Part shown: positions 36,037 through 46,648 of the stretch, piece after piece
How the letters are laid out: each line of letters begins with the position of its first letter
Position numbering within the stretch: the first letter of the stretch is position 1
From: Noviherbaspirillum saxi
Lineage (GTDB): Bacteria > Pseudomonadota > Gammaproteobacteria > Burkholderiales > Burkholderiaceae_D
Direction of reading: 5' to 3'
Length of the DNA stretch: 64,000 bases
NCBI RefSeq assembly: GCF_003591035.1
Contig: NZ_QYUO01000001.1
Location: forward strand, 1,240,001 to 1,304,000
Translations under genes and position numbers: made by a program
Notes under the pieces: model-generated
The model's database searches: none
Told to the model about the DNA's origin: nothing
What the model saw: the letters and a program-made list of their open reading frames with translations, nothing else

Positions 36037-37431
36037 TCAGGATAGATGGCTGCGTAGATGTTCAATCGCTGCGCGCACCTGAGCAGGAGCGGTGCCTCCG
36101 ACATGATCTCGTGCCGCGACCGAACCTTCCAGCGTCAGCACCTTGAATACATCGGCTTCAATCAATTGCGAGAAGGCGCGCATCTCATCCAGCGTCAGAT
36201 CCGTCAGATCGCAGCCCCGCTGTTCGCAGGTGCGCACCGCATGCGCGACGGCCTCATGCGCGTCGCGGAAGGCAAGGCCTTTCTTTACCAGGTAATCGGC
36301 CAGGTCCGTCGCGGTTGCATAGCCTTGCAGGGCGGCGGCGCGCATTGCGTCCGGCTTGACCGTAATACCGCGTGCCATATCGGCAAAGATGCGTAGCGTA
36401 TCGACCACGGTATCGACCGTGTCGAACAGCGGTTCCTTGTCTTCCTGATTGTCCTTGTTGTAGGCCAGCGGCTGGCCTTTCATCAAGGTCAGCAAGCCGA
36501 CCAGGTGGCCGTTGACGCGGCCGGTCTTCCCGCGCGCGAGCTCGGGAACGTCAGGATTTTTTTTCTGCGGCATGATCGAAGAGCCAGTGCAGAAGCGGTC
36601 GGCGATATCGATGAAGCCCACGCGCGGGCTCATCCAGATCACCAGTTCTTCAGACATGCGCGAGATATGCGTCATGACGAGAGCCGCCGCCGCGCAGAAT
36701 TCAATCGCGAAGTCGCGGTCCGACACAGCATCCAGCGAATTGCGGCAGACTTCATCGAAGCCGAGGGTTTTCGCGACACGTTCGCGGTCGATCGGGAAGG
36801 TGGTTCCGGCCAGCGCGGCGGCGCCGAGCGGCAAGCGGTTGACGCGCTTGCGGCAGTCGGCCATGCGTTCGGCATCACGATTGAACATTTCGACGTAGGC
36901 GAGCATGTGATGGCCGAAGGTGATCGGCTGTGCCACCTGCATGTGTGTGAATCCGGGCAGGATGGTGTCGGCATGCTGCTCGGCGAGATCCAGTAGCGCC
37001 AGGCGAAAATCACGCAGCAGGCCGCTGATGTCGTCGATGGCACCGCGCATGTAGAGGCGGATATCGGTTGCCACCTGGTCGTTGCGCGAGCGACCGGTAT
37101 GCAGGCGCTTGCCGGCATCGCCGACCAGTTCGGTCAGGCGCTTTTCAATGTTCAGGTGGACGTCTTCCAGGTCGAGCAGCCATTCGAACTTGCCGGCGTC
37201 GATTTCGGCCTGGATCTGCGCCATGCCGCGCTGGATGTCGGCATAATCCTGGGCGCTGATGATGCCTTGATGCGACAGCATTTCGGCATGGGCAAGCGAG
37301 CCCTGGATATCGGCATTCGCCATCCTCTTGTCGAAGAACACGGAAGCGGTGTAACGTTTGACCAGGTCCGAGACCGGTTCGGAAAAGCGTGCCGACCAGG
37401 CCTCGCCCTTTTTGGAAAGTTGTGCTGTCAT
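36037..37431 (-). CDS. argH: Argininosuccinate lyase
   Basis: A 464-residue enzyme that splits argininosuccinate to arginine and fumarate, the last step of arginine synthesis. The fumarase-superfamily signature [12 protein letters not shown] is present, as are [19 protein letters not shown] and the N-terminal [12 protein letters not shown]. Length and start are normal. It is divergent from the AlgZ/AlgR-like pair, the same neighbourhood as argH-algZ-algR in Pseudomonas. Confidence 0.97.
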   Translation of the reverse strand: MTAQLSKKGEAWSARFSEPVSDLVKRYTASVFFDKRMANADIQGSLAHAEMLSHQGIISAQDYADIQRGMAQIQAEIDAGKFEWLLDLEDVHLNIEKRLTELVGDAGKRLHTGRSRNDQVATDIRLYMRGAIDDISGLLRDFRLALLDLAEQHADTILPGFTHMQVAQPITFGHHMLAYVEMFNRDAERMADCRKRVNRLPLGAAALAGTTFPIDRERVAKTLGFDEVCRNSLDAVSDRDFAIEFCAAAALVMTHISRMSEELVIWMSPRVGFIDIADRFCTGSSIMPQKKNPDVPELARGKTGRVNGHLVGLLTLMKGQPLAYNKDNQEDKEPLFDTVDTVVDTLRIFADMARGITVKPDAMRAAALQGYATATDLADYLVKKGLAFRDAHEAVAHAVRTCEQRGCDLTDLTLDEMRAFSQLIEADVFKVLTLEGSVAARDHVGGTAPAQVRAAIEHLRSHLS

Positions 37432-37478
37432 AATGGAATTCCGGTGAATCCGTGATTATAAAACAAGCGCTGGACCGT

Positions 37479-38543
37479 ATGCCGCTATCTCATGCCCGCA
37501 CGGCGCCCCGTCCGACCGATATTGTCATCCCCGATTGCTGCAACCTTGGCGTCGTGCTGCGCACGCTGATCGGCGTCAATGCGGCAGCATTCGGCTGGGT
37601 CATGCTGCACGCCATACACTGGCGTGCCGGCATGCTCGAATTCGCCGAAGTGTCGATCGTGGTCGAACTGTCATGTCTCTGGTCGTTATTCGCCATGTGT
37701 CTGCTGCGGCGCAGTCTTCCGGCCATCGGCATGCACCGCGCGGATGTTCTTTGGGCGCAGCGGCTCGCCTGTGTCATTGCGCCGGCGGTGGTGACGGCAA
37801 TCGTTGTCTATTTGTTTACGACGGTCGATTGGCTGATCAGCAGCTTCGTGCGCATGACGCTTGGCAAGAGCATCATGCTTGCCGCCTTGTTCGGCGCGCT
37901 GTTTCAGCATTATTTCGAATTGAGGACACGGGCTTTTTCGCCGGCTTTGGTAGAGGCACGGCTGCAGGCTTTGCAGGCGCGGATCCGTCCGCATTTCCTG
38001 TTCAATAGCCTGAACGCAGTGCTGTCGCTGATCAGGACCGAGCCGCAGCGTGCGGAAACGACACTGGAAGACCTGGCCGACCTGTTTCGCGTGCTGATGA
38101 GCGATCCGCGCAGCATGACGACGCTCGAACAGGAAATTCGGCTGTGCGAACAATATCTGTCGATAGAACAGATACGCTTGGGCGAGCGACTGCAAGTAAC
38201 ATGGGCCAGCGAAAATCTCGACAGTCAGGTGATGCGCAAGTCGCAGATACCGGTGCTTTTGCTCCAGCCTCTGCTGGAAAATGCAGTGCACTACGGCGTC
38301 GAGCCGGCAAGCGGGCCGACGCAGGTCCAGATTCACATGAGCCGCTCGCTCGACCGGATCGAGATCGTCGTCATCAACCCGTATCATGGCGAGGTGAGCG
38401 TCGCCGGCAATCACATGGCGCTGGAAAACATCCGTGAACGCCTGGCTTTGCTGTATGACGTCGAAGGGCAGCTCACCACAAGGATTGCGCGCGGATTCTT
38501 TGAAGTGAAGCTGCGCTTTCCGTATGTGAAGGGAGCGCAATGA
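37479..38543 (+). CDS. LytS/AlgZ-type sensor histidine kinase
   Basis: About 354 residues from the ATG at 37479; a GTG at 37452 is an alternative and neither has a strong ribosome site. The N-terminal half has four hydrophobic segments. The kinase core has the HisKA_5 phosphoacceptor IRPHFLFNSLNAVLSLIRTE, then the N-box VLLLQPLLENAVHYGVEP and a late glycine-poor ATP site. This is the AlgZ (FimS) group. Its stop overlaps the response regulator start, so they form a two-component pair. In Pseudomonas the equivalent pair controls alginate, twitching and virulence; the target here is unknown. Confidence 0.9.
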   Translation: MPLSHARTAPRPTDIVIPDCCNLGVVLRTLIGVNAAAFGWVMLHAIHWRAGMLEFAEVSIVVELSCLWSLFAMCLLRRSLPAIGMHRADVLWAQRLACVIAPAVVTAIVVYLFTTVDWLISSFVRMTLGKSIMLAALFGALFQHYFELRTRAFSPALVEARLQALQARIRPHFLFNSLNAVLSLIRTEPQRAETTLEDLADLFRVLMSDPRSMTTLEQEIRLCEQYLSIEQIRLGERLQVTWASENLDSQVMRKSQIPVLLLQPLLENAVHYGVEPASGPTQVQIHMSRSLDRIEIVVINPYHGEVSVAGNHMALENIRERLALLYDVEGQLTTRIARGFFEVKLRFPYVKGAQ

Positions 38544-39310
38544 TGCCGCGTCTTTTCATCGTGGATGACGAAGCGCCGGCACGCGTGCGCTTGAAAACGC
38601 TGCTGTCCGACATCGCCGCGACCTGTCCGCATCAACTCGTCGGCGAGGCGGAGCATCCGCAAGGCGCGCTCGACGGCATAGCGGCTACGTCACCCGACAT
38701 TGTGCTGCTGGATGTGCAGATGCCCGGCATGACAGGGCTGGAGCTGGCGAAGCATCTTGCCAGGCTGCCTCTGCCGCCGGCTGTCATTTTTGTGACCGCC
38801 TATGATGAATTCGCCTTGAAAGCCTTTGAGGTGCATGCGCTCGATTACCTGCTCAAGCCGGTACGCGCGGCGCGCCTGGCGGACGCCTTGCAGCGGGTTG
38901 GGGAATTGCGCGGCAAGGGTGGCGCTCCGACGCCGGTTCCCCATTCAGTGCGACAACATTTCTCGGTGCAGGAACGCGGCCGGCTGCTGCTGGTGCCGAT
39001 TGCGGAAGTGCTTTATCTGAAGGCGGAACAAAAGTACGTGACGCTGCGTACCCGCTCGCAGGAATATCTGTTTGAGGAATCCCTGACCTCGATTGAAGAC
39101 GAGCTCGGCGCCACGTTCGTGCGCGTACATCGCAATGCCCTTGTGGCGCGGCAGGCTATCGTGGGGGTTGAACGCGGATCGGCGTCTATCGATATCGAGA
39201 GCGAACACGACAAGGCCCAGGAGTCCTGGCAGGTGATCTTGCGCGGTATTGAGGAACGCCTGCCGATTTCCCGGCGGCAGTGGCCAGTGGTCAAGGCGCT
39301 GGTGAAGTAA
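38540..39310 (+). CDS. LytTR-type response regulator (AlgR-like)
   Basis: A 256-residue regulator. The receiver has the acidic pair in FIVDDEAPARVRLK, the phospho-acceptor Asp in VLLDVQMPGMTGLEL and the conserved Lys in YLLKPVRAARL. The C-terminal LytTR DNA-binding domain reads EVLYLKAEQKYVTLRT, then EYLFEESLTSIEDEL and FVRVHRNALV. Its ATG overlaps the kinase stop (ATGATG), with GGGAG in front. In Pseudomonas algR is followed by hemC; here ppc is inserted on the opposite strand before hemC. Confidence 0.93.
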   Translation: MMPRLFIVDDEAPARVRLKTLLSDIAATCPHQLVGEAEHPQGALDGIAATSPDIVLLDVQMPGMTGLELAKHLARLPLPPAVIFVTAYDEFALKAFEVHALDYLLKPVRAARLADALQRVGELRGKGGAPTPVPHSVRQHFSVQERGRLLLVPIAEVLYLKAEQKYVTLRTRSQEYLFEESLTSIEDELGATFVRVHRNALVARQAIVGVERGSASIDIESEHDKAQESWQVILRGIEERLPISRRQWPVVKALVK

Positions 39311-39372
39311 AAAGCCCGCATGCCCGTTGGACGCATGCAGGCATGGGTCCAACGGGCATGCGGGCTTTTTTT
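39309..39372. terminator. Bidirectional terminator with 24-bp perfect stem
   Basis: Arms 39309-39332 and 39347-39370 are perfectly complementary, with A-run and T-run ends and a 14-base loop. It overlaps the stop of the response regulator gene and ends 9 bases before the ppc stop, serving both convergent genes. Confidence 0.93.
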
Positions 39373-39381
39373 CAGGGGGCT

Positions 39382-42240
39382 TCAGCCGGTATTGCGCAAT
39401 CCAGCAGCGATGCCGTTGATCGACAAGTGGATGCCACGCCGTACCCGTTCATCCAGCTTGCGTCCATCGGCTGTCGCGGCGCGATGGCGCTTGATCAGTT
39501 CGACCTGCAAGTGGTTGAGCGGATCAAGATAGGCAAAGCGGTTCTTGATCGAACGCGCCAGCAGGGGATTGCCGGCCAGCCTTTCCTTGGCGCCGGTGAT
39601 CGTTGCCAGGCAGACGGTGGTGCGCTCATGCTCTTCAAGAATGCGCTTGAAGATACTGTTTCGCAGCTTTCTGTCCGAAACCAGGTCGGCATAGCGCGAC
39701 GCGACCGCCAGATCGGTTTTTGCCAATACCATATCCATGTTCGACAGCAGTGTTGCAAAGAACGGCCATTCCTTGACCATCGCCCGCAACTGCGCGACGC
39801 GGCGCTTCTGCTCCTTGCCGTCGCTGTCTTCTTCCAGCCAGGATGCGATCGCGCTGCCGAAACCATACCAGCCCGGCAAGAGCAATCGGCACTGGCCCCA
39901 TGAGAAGCCCCATGGAATGGCGCGCAAGTCTTCAATGCGGCGTGTCGATTTGCGCGATGCTGGACGGGAGCCGATATTGAGCTCCGCGATTTCCGCGATC
40001 GGCGTGGCGGCAAAGAAGTAATCGGTGAAGCCCGGCGTTTCATACACAAGGTTGCGATAGGTGTGATAGGCGCGTTCCGACAATTCTTCCATCACGCGTT
40101 CGAAACCGGCCAGTTTCCTGGCTTCCTTGCTGTCCGCCGCATTCGGCATCAGGCTGGCTTCGAGCGTAGCCGCCACCAGCAGCTCCAGATTGCGTCGACC
40201 GATTTCCGGATTGGAGAACTTGGATGCGATGATTTCGCCTTGTTCGGTCAGACGGATCTGGCCGTTGACCGTACCCGCCGGTTGCGCGAGGATAGCCTCG
40301 TAGCTCGGACCGCCCCCCCGGCCTACGGTGCCGCCGCGTCCATGGAACAGGCGCAACTTGACGCCCGCATTGTTGAACAGTTCGATCAGGCGGGTTTCTG
40401 CCTTGTACAACTCCCAGGTGGAGGTCAGGAAACCGCCATCCTTGTTCGAGTCCGAATAGCCGAGCATGACTTCCTGCAGTTCGCCCTGCTTGGCAATCAG
40501 GTGCCGCACCTGCGGTATCGCCATGAAACGCTGCATGATGTCGGTGGCGCAGCGCAAATCCGGAATCGTCTCGAATAGCGGAATGACCATCAATTCCATT
40601 TCCGCTTGCGGTCCCGAATTCGACGCGGCATCCCACTGGACATGCAGCAAGCCGGTTTCCTTTTGCAGCAGCAGGACTTCCAGCAAGTCCGAGACAGTTT
40701 CGGTGTGCGAGATGATGTAGTTGCGGATCGCGCGCTCGCCATAGCGCTGCCGCACGTCGCGGGCAGTGCGCAGGATGGCCAGTTCGGAATCGGTCTCGGT
40801 CGAATATTCGAGATAAGGCGAGTACAGCAGGCGCGGCTTGCCCAGTTCATCGAGCAGCAGCTTGATTTTCGCTTCTTCGCCAAGCCCGGCATAGTTGTCC
40901 GCCACACGCGCGCGCGCAAACATTTCAGCCAGCACGCGTTCATGCACGTCCGAGCTTTGCCGCATATCCAGTGTGGCCATATGAAAGCCAAAGATTTCCG
41001 AAGCACGCTTGAGCGTTGCCAGGCGCGGCTTGATCAGCGCCGCGCCATGATGGGCCTTGAGCGAGTCGACCAGAATTTGCAGGTCGTCGCTGAATTCGGC
41101 CGCTGTCGCATAGGGCGCCGCAGTCCCGACTTCCTGGCGCAGCACGTGTGCCGCGCCGAGTGTGCGGGCAGTCGCCGCCAGCCGCGCGTACAAGCCGATC
41201 AGCGCACGCCGGTAGGGCTCGTCCATCCGGTGATTGGACTGATCGGGCGAACGTTCGGCCAGCGCCTGCAGTTCGGGACTGACGCCGACCAGCAGCGTCG
41301 ATATCGAAAGTTCGGCACCGAGTGCGTGAACTTCGTCGAGGTAGAAATCGAAGATCGCCGTCGACTGACGCACCAGCGCATGCCGCATGGTGCCGGCGTT
41401 GACGTTGGGATTGCCGTCGCGGTCGCCGCCGATCCAGCTTCCCATCTGCACGAAAGGCGGGTGTTCTTTTTCGGCAGTCTGGCGCTGCGGGAATTGCGCG
41501 GCAAGTTCGGTTTCGATATCGTCGTACAGTCCCGGCAATTCGCGCAGGAAGGTAATGCGATAGTACGAGAGTGCATTGTCGATCTCGTCCGCCACCGTAA
41601 GCTTCGTATAGCGCAGCATGCGCGTCTGCCAGAGCGTGGCGACGCGTGCATGCAGCAATTGGGTATTGTGGGCGAGTTCCTTGTGCGTGAGCGGGTGATC
41701 ACGCTCTGCAAGCAGACGCGCAATTTCGCGCTCCGCATCCAGAATGCTCTTGCGCTGGACTTCGGTCGGGTGTGCGGTCAGCACCGGGGAAATCAGCGCA
41801 TCCTTGAAGAAGTTGCGCACAGTCGCTCCGGAGACGCCGGCGTCGTCGAGTCGCGACAAGGCCCAGGCGATACTGCCGCGCTGCGGCGCCGAGCCTGCCA
41901 GCAGGTGGGCGCGACGGCGGCGGTTGTGATGCTGGTCTTCGGCGATGTTGGCGAGATGCGAGAAATAGGAGAAGGCACGTACTACCGACACGGTCTGGTC
42001 GCGCGTCAGTTTTTTCAACATCCGGTTGAGTTCGGTGCCGGACTGGGCGTCGGATTCGCGGCGGAAGCGCACTGCGGTTTGACGGATGGTCTCGACGACC
42101 TGATAGACGGCATCGCCTTCCTGCTCGCGCAGGACGTTGCCCAGTAGACGGCCCAAGAGGCGGATATCTTCTTTCAACGGGGCGTCTTTATCTGCCACCG
42201 GCTTTTTTACGGCGGGCAGGGTGTTCACTTGTTTTGCCAT
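39382..42240 (-). CDS. ppc: Phosphoenolpyruvate carboxylase
   Basis: A 952-residue enzyme that carboxylates PEP to oxaloacetate and feeds the TCA cycle. The catalytic His motif [14 protein letters not shown] is near residue 155, and the Lys/Arg motif [22 protein letters not shown] is in the second half. The glycine loop [15 protein letters not shown] follows, and the ending [12 protein letters not shown] is the normal C-terminus. Length is slightly above E. coli (883) because of an extended N-terminus. It is transcribed opposite to the surrounding hem and alg-type genes. Confidence 0.97.
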   Translation of the reverse strand: MAKQVNTLPAVKKPVADKDAPLKEDIRLLGRLLGNVLREQEGDAVYQVVETIRQTAVRFRRESDAQSGTELNRMLKKLTRDQTVSVVRAFSYFSHLANIAEDQHHNRRRRAHLLAGSAPQRGSIAWALSRLDDAGVSGATVRNFFKDALISPVLTAHPTEVQRKSILDAEREIARLLAERDHPLTHKELAHNTQLLHARVATLWQTRMLRYTKLTVADEIDNALSYYRITFLRELPGLYDDIETELAAQFPQRQTAEKEHPPFVQMGSWIGGDRDGNPNVNAGTMRHALVRQSTAIFDFYLDEVHALGAELSISTLLVGVSPELQALAERSPDQSNHRMDEPYRRALIGLYARLAATARTLGAAHVLRQEVGTAAPYATAAEFSDDLQILVDSLKAHHGAALIKPRLATLKRASEIFGFHMATLDMRQSSDVHERVLAEMFARARVADNYAGLGEEAKIKLLLDELGKPRLLYSPYLEYSTETDSELAILRTARDVRQRYGERAIRNYIISHTETVSDLLEVLLLQKETGLLHVQWDAASNSGPQAEMELMVIPLFETIPDLRCATDIMQRFMAIPQVRHLIAKQGELQEVMLGYSDSNKDGGFLTSTWELYKAETRLIELFNNAGVKLRLFHGRGGTVGRGGGPSYEAILAQPAGTVNGQIRLTEQGEIIASKFSNPEIGRRNLELLVAATLEASLMPNAADSKEARKLAGFERVMEELSERAYHTYRNLVYETPGFTDYFFAATPIAEIAELNIGSRPASRKSTRRIEDLRAIPWGFSWGQCRLLLPGWYGFGSAIASWLEEDSDGKEQKRRVAQLRAMVKEWPFFATLLSNMDMVLAKTDLAVASRYADLVSDRKLRNSIFKRILEEHERTTVCLATITGAKERLAGNPLLARSIKNRFAYLDPLNHLQVELIKRHRAATADGRKLDERVRRGIHLSINGIAAGLRNTG

Positions 42241-42334
42241 GGTGAATGCTTATCAGAAGGAACGAAAGCGGCTTGTGACCGGGGACTGCAGGCGCACGCA
42301 TGATAAAATCTGCGCGCTGGTACGACCAGCACCA

Positions 42335-43303
42335 ATGAATTCGAAAGAGCCCGTCGTGAAAGTTTCTCCTCCCTCCAAGTTAATCATCGCCTCGCGCGAA
42401 AGTCGTCTGGCCATGTGGCAAGCAGAGCATGTCCGTGCAAAACTTTCGGCATTATATCCGCAGTGCAGTATTGAAATTCTCGGAATGACAACGAAAGGCG
42501 ATCAAATTCTTGACCGCACCTTGTCCAAGGTCGGCGGCAAGGGCTTGTTCGTCAAGGAACTGGAAGTCGCGATGGAAGAGCGCCGCGCCGATCTCGCCGT
42601 GCATTCGTTGAAGGACGTTCCGATGGAGTTGCCCGAGGGCTTTGCGCTGGCTGCCGTCCTTGAGCGTGAAGACCCGCGCGACGCCTTTGTCTCGAACGAC
42701 TATGCGTCGCTGGCCGATCTTCCTGATGGCGCGGTGGTAGGCACCAGCAGTCTGCGCCGTCAGGCACTGATTGCGGCGCGCTTTCCGGGGCTCATTGTCC
42801 GTCCCTTGCGCGGCAACCTCGATACGCGGCTCGGCAAGCTGGATCGCGGCGAATATGCGGCCATCATCCTGGCCGCGGCCGGACTCAAGCGCCTAGGTGT
42901 GCCGCAGCGCATCCGGGCATACATCGAACCGGAACAGAGCTTGCCGGCGCCCGGCCAAGGCGCGATGGCGATAGAGATTCTTGCAGGCCGCGATGATCTG
43001 ACGCAGTTGCTGGCGCCGCTCAACCATGAAGCGACCGCACAGGCAGTGCGCGCCGAGCGCACCGTATCCCGCGTGTTCGGCGGGAGCTGCCAGATTCCGT
43101 TGGCTGCATTCGCCACCGTCAGCAACGGCGCCATGCATTTGCGCGCCATGGTAGGTACGCCCGACGGAACGCGCATTGCCGTGGCCGAAGTCGACGGCGC
43201 AGCCGGCACGCCCGAGGCTGTCGGGCAGCAGGTCGCCGCATTGCTTGAAGCAAAAGGCGCAGGCGACATTCTTGCCGCATGCCGGGCCATGGAGGCGGGC
43301 TAA
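42335..43303 (+). CDS. hemC: Porphobilinogen deaminase (hydroxymethylbilane synthase)
   Basis: A 322-residue enzyme that joins four porphobilinogens in heme synthesis. The start [17 protein letters not shown], the motif [17 protein letters not shown] with the catalytic Asp region, GTSSLRRQA and the cofactor-binding cysteine in [13 protein letters not shown] are all present. The ATG at 42335 fits the family; the frame stays open upstream over the ppc start and is not used there. A GTG at 42356 is possible. First gene of hemC-hemD-hemX-hemY. Confidence 0.96.
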   Translation: MNSKEPVVKVSPPSKLIIASRESRLAMWQAEHVRAKLSALYPQCSIEILGMTTKGDQILDRTLSKVGGKGLFVKELEVAMEERRADLAVHSLKDVPMELPEGFALAAVLEREDPRDAFVSNDYASLADLPDGAVVGTSSLRRQALIAARFPGLIVRPLRGNLDTRLGKLDRGEYAAIILAAAGLKRLGVPQRIRAYIEPEQSLPAPGQGAMAIEILAGRDDLTQLLAPLNHEATAQAVRAERTVSRVFGGSCQIPLAAFATVSNGAMHLRAMVGTPDGTRIAVAEVDGAAGTPEAVGQQVAALLEAKGAGDILAACRAMEAG

Positions 43304-43336
43304 TCTGTCGCTCCGATCTTTCCGATTTTTCCTGCC

Positions 43337-44119
43337 ATGACCGACGCACGGCTTCCACCGGTTGTCATTACCCGGCCTCTGACGCAAGCCAGGCCGCTCG
43401 CTGAACGCCTGCGTGCGGCTGGCCGCGACGCCGTTGTCTTTCCATTGCTGGAAATCCGGCCGCTGGAAGATCAGGGCCGTCTGCGAACAATCCTGTCGCG
43501 GCTGGAAGAATATGCGATGGTGGCTTTCGTCAGCCCGAATGCCATCGATGCCGCGTTTGCCCATATAGCGGCATGGCCGGCACAGGTCGCTGTCGCAGTA
43601 ATGGGGGAGGGCAGCCGGGCTGCTCTTGCAAGCTACGGTGTGACACCGGCCAATGCACATATCATCAGTCCGGCGAACCGCCAGCGCACCGATTCGCAGA
43701 CCTTGCTGGAAGTGCTCGATATCGATGCATTGCGCGGCAAGCGCGTTTTGATCATTCGCGGAGAAACCGGCCGCGAACTGCTGGCCGACGCCTTGCGCCT
43801 GCAAGGAATAGAAGTCGAACAGCTGGCCGCATACCGTCGCGTCGCGCCGCATCTTGATCCGGCTGGGCAGCAAGGGCTGCTTACCTTGATCGAGTTCGAA
43901 TCGGAGTGGATCATCACCAGTTCGGAAGCGCTGCGCATCCTGATTGATCTCGTCGGCACAGCGGCCGGCTCTGCTGCAGTGGTTAAAATGCAACAGCAAC
44001 GCCTGATTGTGCCGCATGTCCGTATTGCGGAAACCGCCCGATCGTTGGGTTTTCAATGGATTGTCGAGACAGGATCAGGCGACGATCAGCTTATAGCCGC
44101 GTTACAATTTCACGCATGA
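43337..44119 (+). CDS. hemD: Uroporphyrinogen-III synthase
   Basis: A 260-residue enzyme that cyclises hydroxymethylbilane to uroporphyrinogen III. HemD proteins diverge, but VVITRPLTQARPLAERLRAAG at the N-terminus, AFVSPNAIDAAF, AVMGEGSRAAL and VLIIRGETGRELLADALR are clear. It begins 34 bases after hemC and its stop overlaps the start of hemX (ATGA), showing an operon. Confidence 0.92.
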   Translation: MTDARLPPVVITRPLTQARPLAERLRAAGRDAVVFPLLEIRPLEDQGRLRTILSRLEEYAMVAFVSPNAIDAAFAHIAAWPAQVAVAVMGEGSRAALASYGVTPANAHIISPANRQRTDSQTLLEVLDIDALRGKRVLIIRGETGRELLADALRLQGIEVEQLAAYRRVAPHLDPAGQQGLLTLIEFESEWIITSSEALRILIDLVGTAAGSAAVVKMQQQRLIVPHVRIAETARSLGFQWIVETGSGDDQLIAALQFHA

Positions 44120-45273
44120 ATGAAATGCCATCTTCCTCGAACGGCGGTCAGCCCGCATCTCCCCAGGTACCATCACAGCAGCCCGGCGTTGCGGGGTCCA
44201 GCGCGGCTGTTCAAAATGATAATGCGTCGATGACGCAGTTGCGAAAATTTACCTATGCCGGCCTCGGTGTGCTGGTTGTGCTGCTGCTTGCGCAGTGGTG
44301 GGCTACCCAAAGGGAAATCGGCAACCTGCGCGAAGACATGGCGCAACGGCTCAGGTCGGGCGAGTCCGTCAGCACCGAAACCAAGCTTGTCGCCAAATCG
44401 CTGCAGGATTCCACCAAAGAGCTGCAGGCAAAGGTCAATGTGCTTGAAAGCAGGCAAACCGAGGCACAAAGCCAGCAACTCGCGCTGGAACAGCTTTATC
44501 AGGAATTGTCACGCAATCGCGACGACTGGGCACTGGCTGAGATTGAACAGGTGTTGTCGACGGCAGGACAGCAGTTGCAGCTGGCCGGAAATGTGCAGGG
44601 TGCGGTGATCGCCTTGCAAAATGCGGACAATCGACTGTCGCGCACGGACAAGCCGCAATTCATCATCATCCGCCGCGCGATCGCGAAAGACCTGGAGCGC
44701 TTGAAGGCATTGCCGGTGGTGGACCTGACCGGTATCGCGTTGCGGCTTGACAGCATCATCGGGCAGATCGACGCGATGCCCTTGCTCTCCGACGAAAAGC
44801 CGGCACTTCCGGCGACCCAGCCGAAGCCGTCGCGCCGCGCGGAAAAAAATGCCGCCGCCTCGCCCACCGGAAAAGGAAATGGCAATTCCGACTGGATCGC
44901 CGACCTTGAAGACAAATGGCATAGCTGGACCAATGAAATGTGGACAGAGATCCGGCAATTGATCCGCGTGCGCAATGTCGAATCGCCCGACGCCTTGCTG
45001 CTGTCGCCGACGCAGGCTTACTATGCGCGTGAAAATCTCAAGCTGCGCCTGCTCAATGCCCGGTTGGCGTTATTGACGCGCAATGAGCCGGCATTCCGCA
45101 GTGATCTCAACGCGGCACAGGACGTGATTGCGAAGTATTTCGATACGCGCGCGCGGCAGACCCAGACCACACAGGCGCTGCTGCGACAGGTGCAGGCAAG
45201 TAACCTCTCGATTGAAATGCCGACGCTGTCCGAAAGCCTGAACGCGGTGCGCAACTATAAGGCAAAGCCATAA
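44116..45273 (+). CDS. hemX: HemX-like membrane protein
   Basis: A 385-residue protein with a short Ser/Pro-rich cytoplasmic start, one membrane helix (YAGLGVLVVLLLAQWWA, about residues 48-66) and a long periplasmic coiled-coil and helical domain. This is the HemX of proteobacterial hemCDXY operons. It was once thought to be a uroporphyrinogen methyltransferase but lacks that fold. It overlaps hemD by 4 bases and is 2 bases from hemY. It may organise heme-pathway enzymes at the membrane; the exact role is unsettled. Confidence 0.9.
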   Translation: MNEMPSSSNGGQPASPQVPSQQPGVAGSSAAVQNDNASMTQLRKFTYAGLGVLVVLLLAQWWATQREIGNLREDMAQRLRSGESVSTETKLVAKSLQDSTKELQAKVNVLESRQTEAQSQQLALEQLYQELSRNRDDWALAEIEQVLSTAGQQLQLAGNVQGAVIALQNADNRLSRTDKPQFIIIRRAIAKDLERLKALPVVDLTGIALRLDSIIGQIDAMPLLSDEKPALPATQPKPSRRAEKNAAASPTGKGNGNSDWIADLEDKWHSWTNEMWTEIRQLIRVRNVESPDALLLSPTQAYYARENLKLRLLNARLALLTRNEPAFRSDLNAAQDVIAKYFDTRARQTQTTQALLRQVQASNLSIEMPTLSESLNAVRNYKAKP

Positions 45274-45275
45274 CG

Positions 45276-46469
45276 ATGCGTATCTTCATTTCGCTCGTCA
45301 TCCTGTTTGCCGTCGCCATCGGTCTTGCCGTCGGAGCCCGCTTCAATCCGGGCAATGTGGTGTTCTTCTATTCGCCTTATCGGATCGACCTGTCGCTTAA
45401 TCTGTTTCTGGTGCTGCTTGTACTGTTGTTCGTTCTGGTCTACGCGCTCATAAATGCGTTGCGCAGCACGCAGCAAATGCCCCAGCGGGTCGCTGCCTAT
45501 CGGCGCGAAAAGCGCGAACGCGAAGGCAACCGTGCAATGCGCGATGCACTGAAGGCCTTGTTCGAAGGACGCTTCGGCCACGCGGAAAAAGCCGCCACGC
45601 GCGCCGCTGAATCGCCGGAAAACGCGGGCCTGTCGGCAATGATTGCCGCGCGTGCCGCCCATCGCATGGGGCAATCCGCCCGTCGCGAAACCTGGCTTGC
45701 GAAGGCGCAGGAACCGAGCCTGAAAACCGCACGGTTGATGACCACCATCGAATTGCTGACCGACGGCCACGAACCGGAATCTGCACTGGAAGCCGTACGA
45801 GAACTCAATTCCAGCGGCACTCGCCATATCCACGCATTGCGGCTCGCCCTCAAGGCCAACCAGCGCGGCAAGAACTGGCCGGAAGTCCTGCGACTGGTAC
45901 GTTTGCTCGACAAGCGCAATGCCTTGCATCCGGCCCTGTCGCGCCGCCTGCGCGAACTAGCCTATGAAGACCTGTTGACGACCCAGGCGCACGATGCCGA
46001 ATCGATCCGTCGCGTGTGGTCCGGCATTCCTCTGGAAGACCGGATCCAGCCGTCGGTCGCCATCCGCGGCGCCAAGGCATTCAATGCTAAGGGCTTGCAT
46101 GACGAGGCGAGGGTGGTGGTCGAAAAGGCCCTGGCAAGCGAATGGGACGACCGCCTGGTCAGGATGTACGGTGAATCGGCCGCCGCCGAAGGTTCGCCCG
46201 CGTTGCTGGCCCAGATCGAACGCTGCGAAGAATGGTCGCAAAAGCATCCCGGCGATCCGGAACTGGATCTGACGCTAGGGGCGCTCTGCCTGAGGCAAAA
46301 ACTCTGGGGCAAGGCGCAGCGCCACCTGGAGCAGGCGCTGTATGACGCGACCGACTCGGATACCGTGCGTGAAGCCCATCTCAAGCTTGCGCAATTGCAC
46401 GAGGCATTGAACCAGCCGGAACAGGCGGCATCCCATTATCGGCAGTGCGCGCTGGCGACAATGCTCTGA
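45276..46469 (+). CDS. hemY: HemY-like TPR membrane protein
   Basis: A 397-residue protein with two N-terminal membrane helices (about residues 3-22 and 42-63) and then TPR-type helical repeats. The HemY_N segment AMRDALKALFEGRFGHAEKAATRAAESPENAGLSAMIAARAAHRMG is typical. It is the last gene of hemCDXY and starts directly after hemX. It is unrelated to the Bacillus HemY oxidase despite the name. Its link to protoheme synthesis is by operon association. Confidence 0.92.
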   Translation: MRIFISLVILFAVAIGLAVGARFNPGNVVFFYSPYRIDLSLNLFLVLLVLLFVLVYALINALRSTQQMPQRVAAYRREKREREGNRAMRDALKALFEGRFGHAEKAATRAAESPENAGLSAMIAARAAHRMGQSARRETWLAKAQEPSLKTARLMTTIELLTDGHEPESALEAVRELNSSGTRHIHALRLALKANQRGKNWPEVLRLVRLLDKRNALHPALSRRLRELAYEDLLTTQAHDAESIRRVWSGIPLEDRIQPSVAIRGAKAFNAKGLHDEARVVVEKALASEWDDRLVRMYGESAAAEGSPALLAQIERCEEWSQKHPGDPELDLTLGALCLRQKLWGKAQRHLEQALYDATDSDTVREAHLKLAQLHEALNQPEQAASHYRQCALATML

Positions 46470-46501
46470 ATAACCGACGGGTTATTTCCTGTCGGCTATT
46501 C
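46464..46501 (+). terminator. Hairpin at the end of hemY
   Basis: Arms 46464-46476 and 46489-46501 (13 bases, one mismatch) enclose a 12-base loop and include the hemY stop codon. There is no T-run, so it may be an RNA stabiliser or Rho-linked site. Confidence 0.4.
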
Positions 46502-46602
46502 AGCATGGCGTAAGCGGCGCCTGCTATCGTGCGCAGCGATTCACGCTTTGTTTTCCGACGCCGGCATTGATGCTGCGGTGCGGAAGCGCCGGGCAAAGCC
46601 GT

Positions 46603-46608
46603 TATAAT
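46603..46608 (+). promoter_or_regulatory. Candidate -10 box of ppa
   Basis: A perfect TATAAT lies 41 bases before the ppa ATG. A matching -35 is poor (GCGGAA at the 17-base spacing). Confidence 0.4.
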
Positions 46609-46648
46609 CGCGCATTACCGAATTTTCTTTACCTTTTGAGAGAGCAAC

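Noticed and set aside
35824..36082. Overlapping short open frames upstream of dctQ
   Set aside because: Several frames are open over the same AT-mixed stretch, with no ribosome site and no recognisable protein.
42137..42334. Upstream start for hemC at 42137
   Set aside because: It would overlap the ppc coding start, and the added residues do not resemble HemC.
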